NCBI RefSeq assembly: GCF_002112505.1
Contig: NZ_NEHW01000001.1
Location: forward strand, 496,001 to 560,000
Length of the DNA stretch: 64,000 bases
Direction of reading: 5' to 3'
Source: Pseudomonas sp. R28(2017)
GTDB taxonomy: Bacteria > Pseudomonadota > Gammaproteobacteria > Pseudomonadales > Pseudomonadaceae
Positions 49,256-58,448 of this stretch are shown here, one piece after another (position 1 is the stretch's first letter; the number at the start of each line of letters is the position of its first letter). The translations under genes and the position numbers were made by a program. The notes beneath the pieces are model-generated. The model saw nothing but the letters and a program-made list of their open reading frames with translations. It ran no database searches and was not told the DNA's origin.

Positions 49256-49906
49256 TCAGCTACTGGTAACCGATTCAAGTTGTTGCAGCAACAGCGCGGC
49301 CTGGGTGCGGGTGCGCACGCCCAGCTTGCGGAAGATAGCCGTTACATGGGCCTTGATGGTCGCTTCCGACACACTCAGTTCATAGGCGATCTGCTTGTTC
49401 AGCAAACCTTCACAGACCATGGTCAGCACACGGAACTGCTGTGGGGTGAGGCTGGCCAGCCCTTCGCTGGCGGCCTTGGCTTCGGCCGAGACATCGACCT
49501 TCTCGAAGGCTTGAGGTGGCCACCAGACGTCGCCATCGAGCACTTTTCTCACGGCATCCTGAATGACTTCAAGGCCGCTGGACTTCGGAATGAAGCCGCT
49601 GGCACCGAACTCGCGGGACTTGACCACCACAGCGGCCTCTTCCTGCGCCGAGACCATTACCACTGGAATCTGCGGGTACTGGCCGCGGAGCAGGACCAGC
49701 CCGGAAAAGCCATAGGCCCCTGGCATGTTCAGGTCCAGCAGGACCAGGTCCCAGTCGGCTTTTTCGCTCAGGCGGGTTTCCAGTTCGGCGATGCTCGCCA
49801 CTTCAACCAGGCGCACATCGGCGCCCAGGCCGAGGGTAACGGCCTGGCGCAGGGCGCTACGAAACAGCGGGTGGTCATCGGCTATCAGGATTTCGTATGT
49901 GGCCAT
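49256..49906 (-). CDS. erdR: LuxR-type response regulator ErdR
   Basis: 216 residues. Receiver domain (about 1-125) with acidic pocket DDHP and phosphoacceptor Asp in LVLLDLNMPG, then a LuxR helix-turn-helix (about 150-210). It resembles ErdR/AgmR, which in P. aeruginosa controls ethanol and acetate metabolism genes. It lies next to dgkA and tapT as in P. aeruginosa. The cognate kinase is not nearby. Confidence 0.87.
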   Translation of the reverse strand: MATYEILIADDHPLFRSALRQAVTLGLGADVRLVEVASIAELETRLSEKADWDLVLLDLNMPGAYGFSGLVLLRGQYPQIPVVMVSAQEEAAVVVKSREFGASGFIPKSSGLEVIQDAVRKVLDGDVWWPPQAFEKVDVSAEAKAASEGLASLTPQQFRVLTMVCEGLLNKQIAYELSVSEATIKAHVTAIFRKLGVRTRTQAALLLQQLESVTSS

Positions 49907-50085
49907 CGATCTATGGATCCTGTTCTGTGCCAGGCGCATGCGGGGTGGTGAAGCGCCTGGCGGGGAATCGGCGCCAAGGATGCCGAGCACGGCCGCAGGT
50001 GGTCAAGCCAACTACCCTGCCGTCTCGCCCACCCTGGCTGCCAGCCCCGTCATTATGAACCAAAGTGAGGCTTATGCCCCTTGGA

Positions 50086-50796
50086 CTATAGGAAGGTATG
50101 CAAACGCTGGTGGGTGTCATCCTGATCATCCAGCGGCAGGCGACGCTTGCCGCTGAGGTAATGCAGGCTGAACACGTCCAGGTAGGCATCCAGCGCCTGG
50201 GACGCCTGACTGTCACCCGCCAGGTCCAGGCACATGGCAGCCACTTCGGCAGTGCAGAAATGGTCGTCGCGCTTGGACCGGCGCAAGCGATAGCGCGACA
50301 TCTGCTCGGCCTGCAGGCTCAATACCGGGAAGCGATCAAGGTACGGGCTCTTGCGGAACATCTTGCGGGCCTCGGTCCAGGTGGCATCGAGCAGGATGAA
50401 CAACGGGCGCTTGCCAGGTTCGCGCACGACCTCGCTGACCACCCGCTCCTGGGCGACGAATTCACCGGGGAAGACGATGTAGGGCTGCCACTGCGGGTCG
50501 TCGAGCAGCGCCAGCAGGCGCTCGTCCACCGAGGTTCGCAACCAGCCGAAGGCGCAGGTGTCTTCGATCAGGTCGGCGATCAGCCAGCCAGTGTTGGTCG
50601 GTTTCAGTGGCTCGGTGTCATGCATGATCAGGCACACGCCGGAGTCGGCCTGCACCTTGGGCTTCCACGCACACAGGCAGTGGGTGGCGATCACCCGGCA
50701 ATCGGGGCAACGCTCGGCGCGTGAACCACGGGCAATGAAGGGTTTGTTGCTACGCGCCAGGCGTTCGGCACGCAGGCGTGCTACCGCGTGGCTCAT
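50086..50796 (-). CDS. tapT: tRNA-uridine aminocarboxypropyltransferase (DTW domain)
   Basis: 236 residues. N-terminal zinc-type cysteines CPDCRVIATHCLC and the DTW signature LDATWTEARKMF. E. coli TapT uses SAM to add the acp group to uridine 47 of several tRNAs. The ATG at 50796 (MSHAVARLRAERLAR) was chosen over 50853 because it fits family length. Divergent from the small secreted protein gene. Confidence 0.88.
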   Translation of the reverse strand: MSHAVARLRAERLARSNKPFIARGSRAERCPDCRVIATHCLCAWKPKVQADSGVCLIMHDTEPLKPTNTGWLIADLIEDTCAFGWLRTSVDERLLALLDDPQWQPYIVFPGEFVAQERVVSEVVREPGKRPLFILLDATWTEARKMFRKSPYLDRFPVLSLQAEQMSRYRLRRSKRDDHFCTAEVAAMCLDLAGDSQASQALDAYLDVFSLHYLSGKRRLPLDDQDDTHQRLHTFL

Positions 50797-51021
50797 GCTG
50801 GCAAGCCTGTGGACAGGTTGTGACTGGACACTGCAGGGACTCGGAAGAAACAAAGCGCCAGTCTACCAGAGCAGGCGCCATTTGGCCGTGCAGCGGCACC
50901 ACCCGGTCCCTTATAATCGGCGCCATTGGCCACCGTGAATTTGCCTGCGATGCAGCGGGTTTCATGGAACGCCCGCCGCCGGCGCATGTCAAAGCGCCAG
51001 TTACTGAACCAGGAGAGATTC

Positions 51022-51441
51022 ATGCTGCGTCTTATCGTCCCGACCCTGAGCCTGTTGCTCACCCTGCCACTGGCAGCCCAGGCGGCCTCCAAGCAGGAGT
51101 TCGAGCTCAACAAGCTGCTGCAGAAGGTCGCCACGGAAAGCAGTGTCGGCACCCCACGCGCCATCAACGAAGACATTCTCGACCAGGGCTATACCGTTGA
51201 AGGCAAGGCGCTGGTCAACCACCTCAGCGTACGCGCCGAGCATGCCGCACGCATGCAGCAGAACCCCGCCCAAGTCCGCAGCCAGCTGGGTGACAGCGTG
51301 TGCCGCAACAGCGGTTTTCGCAACCTGATGTCGAAAGGTGCGGTTATGGTCTATCGCTTCAGCGTGTACAAGACCAACCAGCCGGTCATGGACCAGGCCT
51401 TCGATGCTGCCAGCTGCACCGCTGGCAACAAGAAGAAGTGA
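51022..51441 (+). CDS. QSregVF_b-type secreted protein (PA3611-like)
   Basis: 139 residues with a signal peptide (about 1-21, ending AQA) and a small helical domain with two cysteines. It resembles P. aeruginosa PA3611, the founding member of the putative quorum-sensing-regulated virulence factor family. AGGAGAG precedes the ATG. Secreted or periplasmic; function unknown in a non-pathogen. Confidence 0.75.
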   Translation: MLRLIVPTLSLLLTLPLAAQAASKQEFELNKLLQKVATESSVGTPRAINEDILDQGYTVEGKALVNHLSVRAEHAARMQQNPAQVRSQLGDSVCRNSGFRNLMSKGAVMVYRFSVYKTNQPVMDQAFDAASCTAGNKKK

Positions 51442-51645
51442 CTAGATAACCCGCTCTCCCTCCGCGCGCTGCGGTTCTTCGTCGGCGCGCATCTCCGCCA
51501 GCAGCGCCTGCAGGTAGCGTGACTGGCACTCGAGTGCTGCCAGCCTGCGACGGCACTCCGCCTCCAGGCTCACGTGGTGATCCTGGGCTGCATTTTCCAG
51601 CAGTTGATAGAGCTGCCGGTCTACTTCGATGACCAAGCGATGCAT
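51442..51645 (-). CDS. Small ribbon-helix-helix (Arc/FitA-like) protein
   Basis: 67 residues. MHRLVIEVDRQLYQLLENAA resembles an RHH strand plus helix, followed by HVSLEAECRRRLAALE, so a DNA-binding dimer is likely. AGGAGGT lies six bases before the ATG, which strongly supports this start over longer frames. No toxin gene is beside it, so it does not look like an antitoxin. Confidence 0.7.
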   Translation of the reverse strand: MHRLVIEVDRQLYQLLENAAQDHHVSLEAECRRRLAALECQSRYLQALLAEMRADEEPQRAEGERVI

Positions 51646-51947
51646 ACGCCACCTCCTGCATCGACACGTTTCGCTTCTCCAGTTAACCAAACCCTCGCCG
51701 GGGCTGTTCGCAGGCCGACGAGTGGCCACGGTGATCACGCCTGCACGATCAGACGCAACGGTCTAGATTGATAGCGAAGACCCGAAAAACGACACGCTGG
51801 ACTGACACCCCTGCACCACGGCCTTGAAGGCCTACTGCAATGCTCGGGATGCACACTCGAGTCACGGCAGCCAGCGACACACGTAGTGTCGCGGCCGAGC
51901 CACACCATCGGCCCGGTCAGAGGTTTTGCTGCAGAAGGAGACGTTGA
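51646..51947. other. Divergent intergenic region before the LOG gene
   Basis: About 300 bases without a gene. It holds an inverted repeat GCGACAC-ACGTA-GTGTCGC at 51874-51892, a candidate operator, and a possible -10 TAGATT near 51762. Nothing else is supported. Confidence 0.45.
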
Positions 51948-53066
51948 ATGCCTTACCAATCGAATGAACACCTGTTCAATCACTTCAAGGACCACGGCAT
52001 CGACCTGAGCAAGATCGACCAGCAACTGCAACTGGTTGCGCCGGACAGCCCCAACCTGCCGCTGTACCGCGACATGATGCTCACGGTCTTGCGCATGGCC
52101 CATGACGACAGCGACCGCTGGAGCGCCAAGATCACCTTGCAGGCCTTGCGCGAACTGGACCACTCGTTCCGCATGCTCCAGCGCTACCGGGGGCGACGCA
52201 AAGTCACCGTGTTCGGCTCGGCACGCACCCCCGTGGAACACCCGATGTACGCCCTGGCTCGCGAACTGGGGGCGACCCTCGCCCGCTCCGAACTGATGGT
52301 CATTACCGGGGCCGGCGGCGGCATCATGGCGGCGGCCCATGAAGGCGCCGGCAGCGACCATAGCCTGGGCTTCAACATCACCCTGCCCTTCGAGCAGCAT
52401 GCCAATGCCACGGTGGATGGCACCGACAAGCTGCTGCCCTTCCACTTCTTCTTCATTCGCAAGCTGTTCTTCGTCAAGGAAGCCGATGCGCTGGTGCTCT
52501 GCCCCGGCGGCTTCGGCACCCTGGACGAGGCGCTTGAAGTGCTGACGCTGATCCAGACCGGTAAGAGTCCACTGGTGCCGGTGGTTCTGCTGGACTCACC
52601 GGGTGGCACGTTCTGGCGTGACTGCCTGGCGTTCATCAGCCGCCAACTCGAAGAAAACCGCTACATCCTGCCCAGTGACCTGAAGTTGCTGCGGCTGGTG
52701 TACAGCGCCGATGAGGCCGTGGAGGAAATCAACCAGTTCTACAGCAATTACCACTCCAGCCGCTGGCTGAAGAACCAGTTCGTGATCCGCATGCACCATC
52801 GGCTCAGCGAAGCGGCACTACATGACATACAGGAAGGGTTTGCCGACTTGCGCCTGAGTGGCCGGTATCACCAACACGCCGACAGCGGTGCCGAACACGA
52901 GGTGGGCAACTTCAGCCACCTGACGCGGCTGACGTTTGCCTTCAATGGCCGTGACCAGGGGCGCCTGCGGGAACTGGTCGATTTCATCAACTTGCCGGAA
53001 AACTGGGCCAAGCCGGAGCCTATGCATACCACCCAGCGGGCGCGGGAGGCGCTGAAGGTCAGCTGA
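51948..53066 (+). CDS. LOG-family protein (PpnN/cytokinin-riboside hydrolase type)
   Basis: 372 residues. A Rossmann-like LOG domain with GSARTP, GAGGGIM and the hallmark PGGFGTLDE near residue 190. LOG proteins cleave nucleoside 5'-monophosphates at the N-glycosidic bond. The extra N-terminal (~75) and C-terminal (~120) parts make it longer than plant-type LOG. AAGGAG precedes the ATG. Confidence 0.87.
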   Translation: MPYQSNEHLFNHFKDHGIDLSKIDQQLQLVAPDSPNLPLYRDMMLTVLRMAHDDSDRWSAKITLQALRELDHSFRMLQRYRGRRKVTVFGSARTPVEHPMYALARELGATLARSELMVITGAGGGIMAAAHEGAGSDHSLGFNITLPFEQHANATVDGTDKLLPFHFFFIRKLFFVKEADALVLCPGGFGTLDEALEVLTLIQTGKSPLVPVVLLDSPGGTFWRDCLAFISRQLEENRYILPSDLKLLRLVYSADEAVEEINQFYSNYHSSRWLKNQFVIRMHHRLSEAALHDIQEGFADLRLSGRYHQHADSGAEHEVGNFSHLTRLTFAFNGRDQGRLRELVDFINLPENWAKPEPMHTTQRAREALKVS

Positions 53067-53087
53067 ATGGCAAATTTCGCAGTAACG

Positions 53088-53130
53088 CAAATGGCCTCAT
53101 CGCTGGCGTGCCGGCGATGAGGCCATTTGA
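53088..53130. terminator. Bidirectional terminator (LOG gene / recX)
   Basis: AAATGGCCTCATCGC / GCGATGAGGCCATTT, a 15-base stem with a ten-base loop between convergent genes. Confidence 0.85.
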
Positions 53131-53601
53131 CTAGTAATCATCCAGATCCCGGCCACTGAGCAACCGGCCGATCATGTCCATGGGGAAACCGCGGTAGGCA
53201 AGGAACCGTGTCTGCTGGGCTCGACTACGTGGATCCTGGGGGCGTTGCCCAGCGAATTTACGCTGCCAGGTATCCCGTAGCAGTGCCGCCCAATCCACTT
53301 CGCTTTCACGCAGGGCCTGCTCGATGTCACTTCGGTTCAACCCGCGCTGGCCAAGTTCCTCGCGAATACGCGCAGGACCATAGCCGGCACCGGAACGGTA
53401 TCGAATGAAACTCTCGAGATAACGGGCTTCGCTAAGCAGCCCTTCTTCGGCGAGCCGATCGAGCGCAGGCTCGATCAGTTCATCCGGGGCTCCGCGCTGA
53501 CGCAACTTGCGCGTCAGCTCGACGCGACCATGCTCGCGGCGCGCGAGCAGGTCCATGGCTGTCCGCCTGACGGCGACGGGGGTGTCGAGTACGGCGGACA
53601 T
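53131..53601 (-). CDS. recX: Regulatory protein RecX
   Basis: 156 residues with three RecX helical repeats, for example [23 protein letters not shown] and [24 protein letters not shown]. RecX limits RecA filament growth. The ATG at 53601 ([11 protein letters not shown]) lies 11 bases after the recA stop; an earlier in-frame start would overlap recA. Confidence 0.95.
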   Translation of the reverse strand: MSAVLDTPVAVRRTAMDLLARREHGRVELTRKLRQRGAPDELIEPALDRLAEEGLLSEARYLESFIRYRSGAGYGPARIREELGQRGLNRSDIEQALRESEVDWAALLRDTWQRKFAGQRPQDPRSRAQQTRFLAYRGFPMDMIGRLLSGRDLDDY

Positions 53602-53612
53602 ACCAGCTGCTA

Positions 53613-54680
53613 TCAATAACCGGCGTCGGCGTCAGCCATGTCGTCGGCATCGGCTTCGGCGGCAGCAGCCTTGCCAGCTTCGGCAACGGCGCCGGCCTTG
53701 AGCAGCTTCTCGCGAATCTGCTTCTCGATCTCGGCACCAATGGCTGGGTTCTCTGCCAGGTACTTGGCCGCGTTTGCCTTGCCCTGGCCGATCTTGTTGC
53801 CTTGGTAGGCGTACCAGGCACCGGACTTTTCCACCAGGCCTTGGGAAACGCCCAGGTCGATGATTTCGCCGTTGCGGTAGATACCCTTACCGTAAAGGAT
53901 CTGGAACTCGGCCTGACGGAACGGAGGCGAGACCTTGTTCTTGACGATCTTGACGCGAGTTTCGCTGCCGACCACTTCGTCACCTTCCTTGACCGCGCCG
54001 GTACGGCGAATGTCCAGGCGCACCGAGGCGTAGAACTTCAGGGCGTTACCACCGGTGGTGGTTTCCGGGCTGCCGAACATCACGCCGATCTTCATACGGA
54101 TCTGGTTGATGAAGATGACCAGGCAGTTGGCGTTCTTGATGTTACCGGTGATTTTGCGCAGCGCCTGGGACATCAGACGGGCCTGCAGGCCGACGTGCAT
54201 GTCGCCCATCTCGCCTTCGATCTCGGCCTTCGGCACCAGTGCGGCCACGGAGTCGACGATGATCACGTCAACGGCGTTGGAGCGCACCAGCATATCGGTG
54301 ATTTCCAGGGCCTGTTCGCCGGTGTCCGGCTGCGAGACCAGCAGGTCGTCGACGTTGACGCCCAGCTTGCCGGCATATTCAGGGTCGAGGGCGTGTTCGG
54401 CGTCGACGAAGGCGCAGGTTGCGCCGTTTTTTTGGGCTTCAGCGATGACCGACAGGGTCAGCGTGGTTTTACCCGAGGATTCCGGGCCGTAGATTTCGAC
54501 GATACGGCCTTTTGGCAGACCGCCGATGCCGAGCGCGATGTCCAGGCCCAGGGAACCGGTGGAAATGGCCGGGATGCCTTGGCGCTCGTGGTCACCCATG
54601 CGCATGACCGCGCCTTTGCCGAATTGGCGTTCGATTTGACCCAGGGCCGCAGCCAAGGCGCGCTTCTTGTTGTCGTCCAT
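53613..54680 (-). CDS. recA: Recombinase RecA
   Basis: 355 residues. Walker [10 protein letters not shown], Walker [11 protein letters not shown]2 region and conserved start [20 protein letters not shown]. RecA drives homologous recombination and the SOS cleavage of LexA. recX follows on the same strand. An SOS box lies 44 bases upstream. Confidence 0.99.
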   Translation of the reverse strand: MDDNKKRALAAALGQIERQFGKGAVMRMGDHERQGIPAISTGSLGLDIALGIGGLPKGRIVEIYGPESSGKTTLTLSVIAEAQKNGATCAFVDAEHALDPEYAGKLGVNVDDLLVSQPDTGEQALEITDMLVRSNAVDVIIVDSVAALVPKAEIEGEMGDMHVGLQARLMSQALRKITGNIKNANCLVIFINQIRMKIGVMFGSPETTTGGNALKFYASVRLDIRRTGAVKEGDEVVGSETRVKIVKNKVSPPFRQAEFQILYGKGIYRNGEIIDLGVSQGLVEKSGAWYAYQGNKIGQGKANAAKYLAENPAIGAEIEKQIREKLLKAGAVAEAGKAAAAEADADDMADADAGY

Positions 54681-54723
54681 TGAAATCCTCACGTGTTCGA
54701 CTTGGCCCTGACGGCCGGAATAC

Positions 54724-54739
54724 CTGTATAAGTAGCCAG
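54724..54739 (-). promoter_or_regulatory. LexA (SOS) box of recA
   Basis: CTGGCTACTTATACAG on the minus strand fits CTGT-N8-ACAG with one mismatch. Confidence 0.85.
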
Positions 54740-54783
54740 TATTATTCCACAGGCAAGCGCCCGAGCAAACCCCTGTCGTCGAT

Positions 54784-55266
54784 TTACTCGGCACCAAGCT
54801 GTAACAAGCCGTCTAACGCGGCGATCACCGTCTGTCGGCGCACCGCTTCGCGGTCACCGTCGAAGTGCCGGCGCTCACTGCTGACGTGGCTGCCATCGGC
54901 CCAGGCCAGCCACACGGTCCCCACCGGTTTGGCCGGCGAACCGCCATCAGGCCCGGCCACGCCACTGACGGCCACGGCAAAACGTGCGCCGCTGGCGGCC
55001 TGGGCTCCACGGACCATGGCTTCGACCACCGCCTGGCTGACCGCGCCAACCTCGGCGAACAGCGCCTCGGGCACCTTCAGCTGGCGGGTTTTCTGGGCAT
55101 TTGAATAGGTCACGTAACCGGCCTCGAACCAGGCCGAGCTGCCGGGCACCCGGGTGATGGCTTCGGCGATGCCTCCACCGGTGCAGGATTCGGCGGTGGT
55201 CACTTGGGCGTTGAAGCGGCGCAGGTGTTCGCCAAGGCGGGTAGCGAGAACGGTGATTGGGTCCAT
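54784..55266 (-). CDS. pncC: Nicotinamide-nucleotide amidohydrolase PncC (CinA C-terminal type)
   Basis: 160 residues. [21 protein letters not shown] and [19 protein letters not shown] are the hallmarks. PncC deamidates nicotinamide mononucleotide in NAD recycling. Upstream of recA as in other pseudomonads; the phage-tail cluster begins 58 bases further upstream. Confidence 0.96.
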   Translation of the reverse strand: MDPITVLATRLGEHLRRFNAQVTTAESCTGGGIAEAITRVPGSSAWFEAGYVTYSNAQKTRQLKVPEALFAEVGAVSQAVVEAMVRGAQAASGARFAVAVSGVAGPDGGSPAKPVGTVWLAWADGSHVSSERRHFDGDREAVRRQTVIAALDGLLQLGAE

Positions 55267-55324
55267 GGCGGGCTCCTTGAAGATTGCGCACTACCCTACC
55301 ACCCTGATGCCGCCAGGCAAGGGA

Positions 55325-55804
55325 TCAAGGCCGCAACGCGCGCACATAATCCTGGCACGCCCGCAACGCGATCAGCCCGCGGTCCCCTTCGTCGGTAATG
55401 GCGATAATTCGTCGAGCATGCGCCGGCTCAAGTCCGGCGCGTACGGTTGCATGATCCACGCCGCCGGTAGCGGCGGTGGCTGGCACCGCGCTGCAGACGG
55501 CGTCGCGCTCGACCAGGACCGACAGGCGCAGATCGGCAGTAGCAAGACGATCACGCAGGCGAGCCTGAGATTGCTGTGCATCGGCAAGTTCCTTGAAATG
55601 ACGGGTTTCACTTTCTTCCAGGCGTCGCTCGAGCGCCTGGCGCTGCCCCCGCTCGGCGAGCAGCCGGGCTGCCTCGGTATCGGCCTGGGCTTGCGCCTGC
55701 TGCGCCAGCTGCCGTTCGTAGCGCCAGCCCTGTACCTGCCAGGCCAGCGCTACGGACACCATCAACAACAAAGCGCCAAGGCCACGTTGCAGTCGGCTCA
55801 ACAC
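55325..55804 (-). CDS. Rz: Rz-like i-spanin
   Basis: 159 residues. One N-terminal membrane helix (about 7-24, RGLGALLLMVSVALAWQVQ) and a long periplasmic coiled coil (QLAQQAQAQADTEAARLLAE), the layout of Rz inner-membrane spanins that help disrupt the outer membrane at lysis. GTG start, overlapping the endolysin stop by seven bases. An Rz1 frame lies wholly inside it. Confidence 0.85.
   Translation of the reverse strand: MLSRLQRGLGALLLMVSVALAWQVQGWRYERQLAQQAQAQADTEAARLLAERGQRQALERRLEESETRHFKELADAQQSQARLRDRLATADLRLSVLVERDAVCSAVPATAATGGVDHATVRAGLEPAHARRIIAITDEGDRGLIALRACQDYVRALRP
55372..55581 (-). CDS. Rz1: Rz1-like o-spanin lipoprotein, nested in Rz
   Basis: 69 residues in a different frame inside Rz. 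MHSNLRLACVIVLLLPICAC is a lipoprotein signal with lipobox ICAC, and PPPLPAAWIMQP resembles the proline-rich PPPPPAWIMQPP of phage lambda Rz1. AAGGA lies eight bases before this ATG. Rz1 sits in the outer membrane and joins Rz to fuse the two membranes. A longer start at 55611 is possible. Confidence 0.85.
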   Translation of the reverse strand: MHSNLRLACVIVLLLPICACRSWSSATPSAARCQPPPLPAAWIMQPYAPDLSRRMLDELSPLPTKGTAG

Positions 55805-56346
55805 AACACCTCACGCGCCCGCGCCCAAAGTTTGAGACGGTCCTCCAGGCCATTGAGCCCACCATTGACGTGGCGCGTGATGCGGTTGAACTCGCCGCGG
55901 TCCGCCAGGGCATTGAGCCCGCGCGAATGCCAGAACCATGCGGCCGACTCACAGGCCCAGCGCGGCTGTTCGAGCAGCTGCGGTTGCGCCAGCAGGCGCT
56001 CGTCGCCGAACAGAGCCCGGCTGCAGGCCTGGTAGTTGTTGCGCCCGGTCACCTGGATCAGGCCGCGCCCGCAGTACAACTGGCCATCGCCATCGGCCTG
56101 CGGTGTATTGCCCAGGCGCACGGCCAGGCTGCCGGTGTCGTAGCGTGCCAGGTAGCGGTCACTGCCCAGTTCCTTCACGTAGCGGAACTGGCCGGACTCA
56201 TGGCCGACCTGGGCGATGAACGCTGCCACACGCCTGGGGTTGTCGATTTCCCAGCGTGGCAGGGTGACGTTCAGTGCCGAAAGAAAAACGCCCGCAACGG
56301 GGCGGGCGTTCGGCAGAATCTGCAGCAATTGCGTTTCAGTGAGCAT
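55798..56346 (-). CDS. Glycoside hydrolase family 19 endolysin
   Basis: 182 residues. Chitinase-class lysozyme with catalytic Glu in VGHESGQFRYVKE and the second motif GRGLIQVTGRNNYQ. It would cut peptidoglycan to release tail particles. The ATG at 56346 (MLTETQLLQIL) has AGGAGT seven bases upstream. Confidence 0.92.
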   Translation of the reverse strand: MLTETQLLQILPNARPVAGVFLSALNVTLPRWEIDNPRRVAAFIAQVGHESGQFRYVKELGSDRYLARYDTGSLAVRLGNTPQADGDGQLYCGRGLIQVTGRNNYQACSRALFGDERLLAQPQLLEQPRWACESAAWFWHSRGLNALADRGEFNRITRHVNGGLNGLEDRLKLWARAREVLC

Positions 56347-56373
56347 GTCTGACACTCCTTTCACTATCGTCCT

Positions 56374-57408
56374 TCAGGCCTTGGTCGCGGACTGGCGACG
56401 GGGCGCCGCCCCCTTGGCCTGTACCTTGCCCGCCTTGCCGCCATTACCCTGCACCGTGGTGCGCCAGCCCGAGCTAGTGAACACCTGTTCCACCGAATCG
56501 ATCTGGTATTGCCCGTCGAGGCCATCGACAAAGCCCTGCAGGTCGATGCTGCGCTCGGCGAACAGGTCGGTACGCCCCGGCAGGTCCAGGCGCACCTGGG
56601 CGGTGTCGCGGTTGAAGCTGGCCAGGCGCGCCCTGGCCGCTTGTTCGGCCGCCGCGCGGTTAGGGTAAAGGTGACGGTCGGTATGCACCGGCCGCTGGCC
56701 TTCAACGGCCTCTTCGTTGACCAGCTCGATGGTCTTCGACTCACCACTGGCGGTGTCCTGATAACGGGTGCGCACGGCCTTGCGCGCCGCTTTGTCGTCC
56801 AGGCGAAAATGCCACTGGCTGACCTCGGTGCGGGCAATGCCGACCACACCCAGGGGTTTGCCACTGGCGCTTTGCCCGGCCTGGCGCGGCAGCACCAGCA
56901 GCTGGCCATCGGCGAGCTTGGCGGTGCAGTCGTACTGGCGGGCCAGGCGCGTGATGAAATTGAAATCCGACTCGTTGTACTGATCGACCCGCTGCACCTG
57001 AATGAGTACCGGGCAGACCACCTGCCAACCATTACGCGCGCCGATTTCCGCGACGATGCGCTGCAACGGCACGGCCTCCCAACTGCCACTGCGAATGGTC
57101 CTGCCACTGCCACGCAAGTCACTGGCCTTGCCGCGGATCACCAAGGTATCGGGCGGACCGGACAGTTCGACCTCATCGACGGTGTAACGCCCCAGCCGGG
57201 TCAGCGGCTGGCCGGCGTAACCCAGCTGCACGTCGATCAGCGCACCGCGCGCCGGCAACGCCACAGCGCCGTCGCGGGCGTCGATGCGCAGCTCGAAGTC
57301 ATCGGCTTCCATGCCCGGTTTGTCAGTGGTACGCAGCAGCAACAGGCGGTCATTGATCAGCGCAGTGATGTCCTTGCCATCGGCCTGGATGCGAAATACC
57401 GGTTGCAT
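56374..57408 (-). CDS. D: Phage late-control/tail hub protein D
   Basis: 344 residues of the P2 gpD family, the hub of contractile tails. Recognisable stretches are ELRIDARDGAVALPARGALI and NESDFNFITRLARQYDCTAKL. It caps the tube and carries the spike. Lies between X and the endolysin, the order found in P2 and R-type pyocins. Confidence 0.9.
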   Translation of the reverse strand: MQPVFRIQADGKDITALINDRLLLLRTTDKPGMEADDFELRIDARDGAVALPARGALIDVQLGYAGQPLTRLGRYTVDEVELSGPPDTLVIRGKASDLRGSGRTIRSGSWEAVPLQRIVAEIGARNGWQVVCPVLIQVQRVDQYNESDFNFITRLARQYDCTAKLADGQLLVLPRQAGQSASGKPLGVVGIARTEVSQWHFRLDDKAARKAVRTRYQDTASGESKTIELVNEEAVEGQRPVHTDRHLYPNRAAAEQAARARLASFNRDTAQVRLDLPGRTDLFAERSIDLQGFVDGLDGQYQIDSVEQVFTSSGWRTTVQGNGGKAGKVQAKGAAPRRQSATKA

Positions 57409-57412
57409 GGCA

Positions 57413-57619
57413 TCAGTCCCACAGCTGCACGGCGTTGGCCGCCGCCAGCGCCAGCGTCGGCAGGCGGATGGTCACACCACCGCGAAACGGCTGGGCCTCC
57501 TCGGCCAGCCCCTGGTTGGCTTGCAACACAGCCTCGACGCTGCCGTCGAGGTGCCCGTAATAGTGGTGGCAGAGAGTATCGAGCACATCCCCCTCAGACG
57601 TTTTGCAGGTCTTGTCCAT
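57413..57619 (-). CDS. X: Phage tail protein X
   Basis: 68 residues, P2 gpX/LysM-like, with the typical GDVLDTLCHHYYG start and a hydrophobic C-terminus (TIRLPTLALAAA). Overlaps the end of gpU by 26 bases and is followed closely by D. Confidence 0.88.
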   Translation of the reverse strand: MDKTCKTSEGDVLDTLCHHYYGHLDGSVEAVLQANQGLAEEAQPFRGGVTIRLPTLALAAANAVQLWD

Positions 57620-58439
57620 AGCTGACGAACTCCAGTGAGAAACCTTGTTTGCGAGGAATGCCGCCAGCCAGCAAGGCGCCCTGCTCCTCCTCGATGCTGG
57701 TCAGGCACCAGGTGCCCAGCACCTCGCCATAACCGGTGGTGAGTGACAGCGGCAGCAGTTGACGGCCGACGCCACGCAAGGCCTGCAGCTGGCCCAACCC
57801 ACCCTTGAAGCCTGGGAAGATTGCGCCACGGATGTTGATGGTGTCTTCGCCCAGGCTGACGGCCTGCTGCGCATTTTCGCGGTTCAGGCGTTCTTGCCCG
57901 GCCCAGCGGAAACGCGTTTGCCGGCGCAACTGGTCGAAGGCGGCGGTGTCGAGGTTGAAGTAGTACGGCGCAGCGTTGGCCTTGAGTGGCTGCAGTACCA
58001 GCAGGTGCGGGAACGGCTTGATCGCCTCTGCCGCCGGGGTAACCTGCGGTGCGAAACCGAAGGTCGAAAGCACACCGTTGGCGACCGAGCGCACATCCCC
58101 GATCACCCGGCGAATGGCCGCTGCGGCCTTGCCCAGGTGTTCGGCGAAGGCATCGACACGGTCACGCACCTTGCGCACCACATCGAGGGCCTGGTCGTAC
58201 TTGGCGATCACCTTGTCGACACGCTGCTTGGCCGAGTCGATGGCGCGCATCGTGCGTTGCAGGCGCCTGCCGATCTCCGGGCCGATCCAGGGTAGGGCTT
58301 CAAGTTCGCTGGCCGCCTCCTTGGCATGGCCAACCGCCTGGTTCATCGGGTCGAGCATGGCGTCGGCACGCCGACGCCCCTCCTCGCCCGCCTTGACCAG
58401 TGCATGCAGGCCACCTTGCAACTGTTCCAGGTAAGTCAT
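57594..58439 (-). CDS. U: Phage tail terminator-like protein U with N-terminal helical extension
   Basis: 281 residues. The C-terminal ~150 residues (PYYFNLDTAAFDQLRRQTRF onwards, with GEDTINIRGAIFPGFKGG) look like P2 gpU, the tail terminator. The first ~130 residues form a helical, DVVRKVRDRVDAFAE-rich region that P2 gpU lacks. Fusion of this kind is seen in other P2-like tails. Confidence 0.82.
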   Translation of the reverse strand: MTYLEQLQGGLHALVKAGEEGRRRADAMLDPMNQAVGHAKEAASELEALPWIGPEIGRRLQRTMRAIDSAKQRVDKVIAKYDQALDVVRKVRDRVDAFAEHLGKAAAAIRRVIGDVRSVANGVLSTFGFAPQVTPAAEAIKPFPHLLVLQPLKANAAPYYFNLDTAAFDQLRRQTRFRWAGQERLNRENAQQAVSLGEDTINIRGAIFPGFKGGLGQLQALRGVGRQLLPLSLTTGYGEVLGTWCLTSIEEEQGALLAGGIPRKQGFSLEFVSYGQDLQNV

Positions 58440-58448
58440 GCTGACTCC

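Noticed and set aside
51442..51645. RHH gene as antitoxin of a toxin-antitoxin pair
   Set aside because: No toxin-like gene is adjacent on either side.
55267..55324. Attachment site at the tail cluster edge
   Set aside because: No direct repeat could be recognised in the 58-base gap and the other end of the cluster is not in the window.
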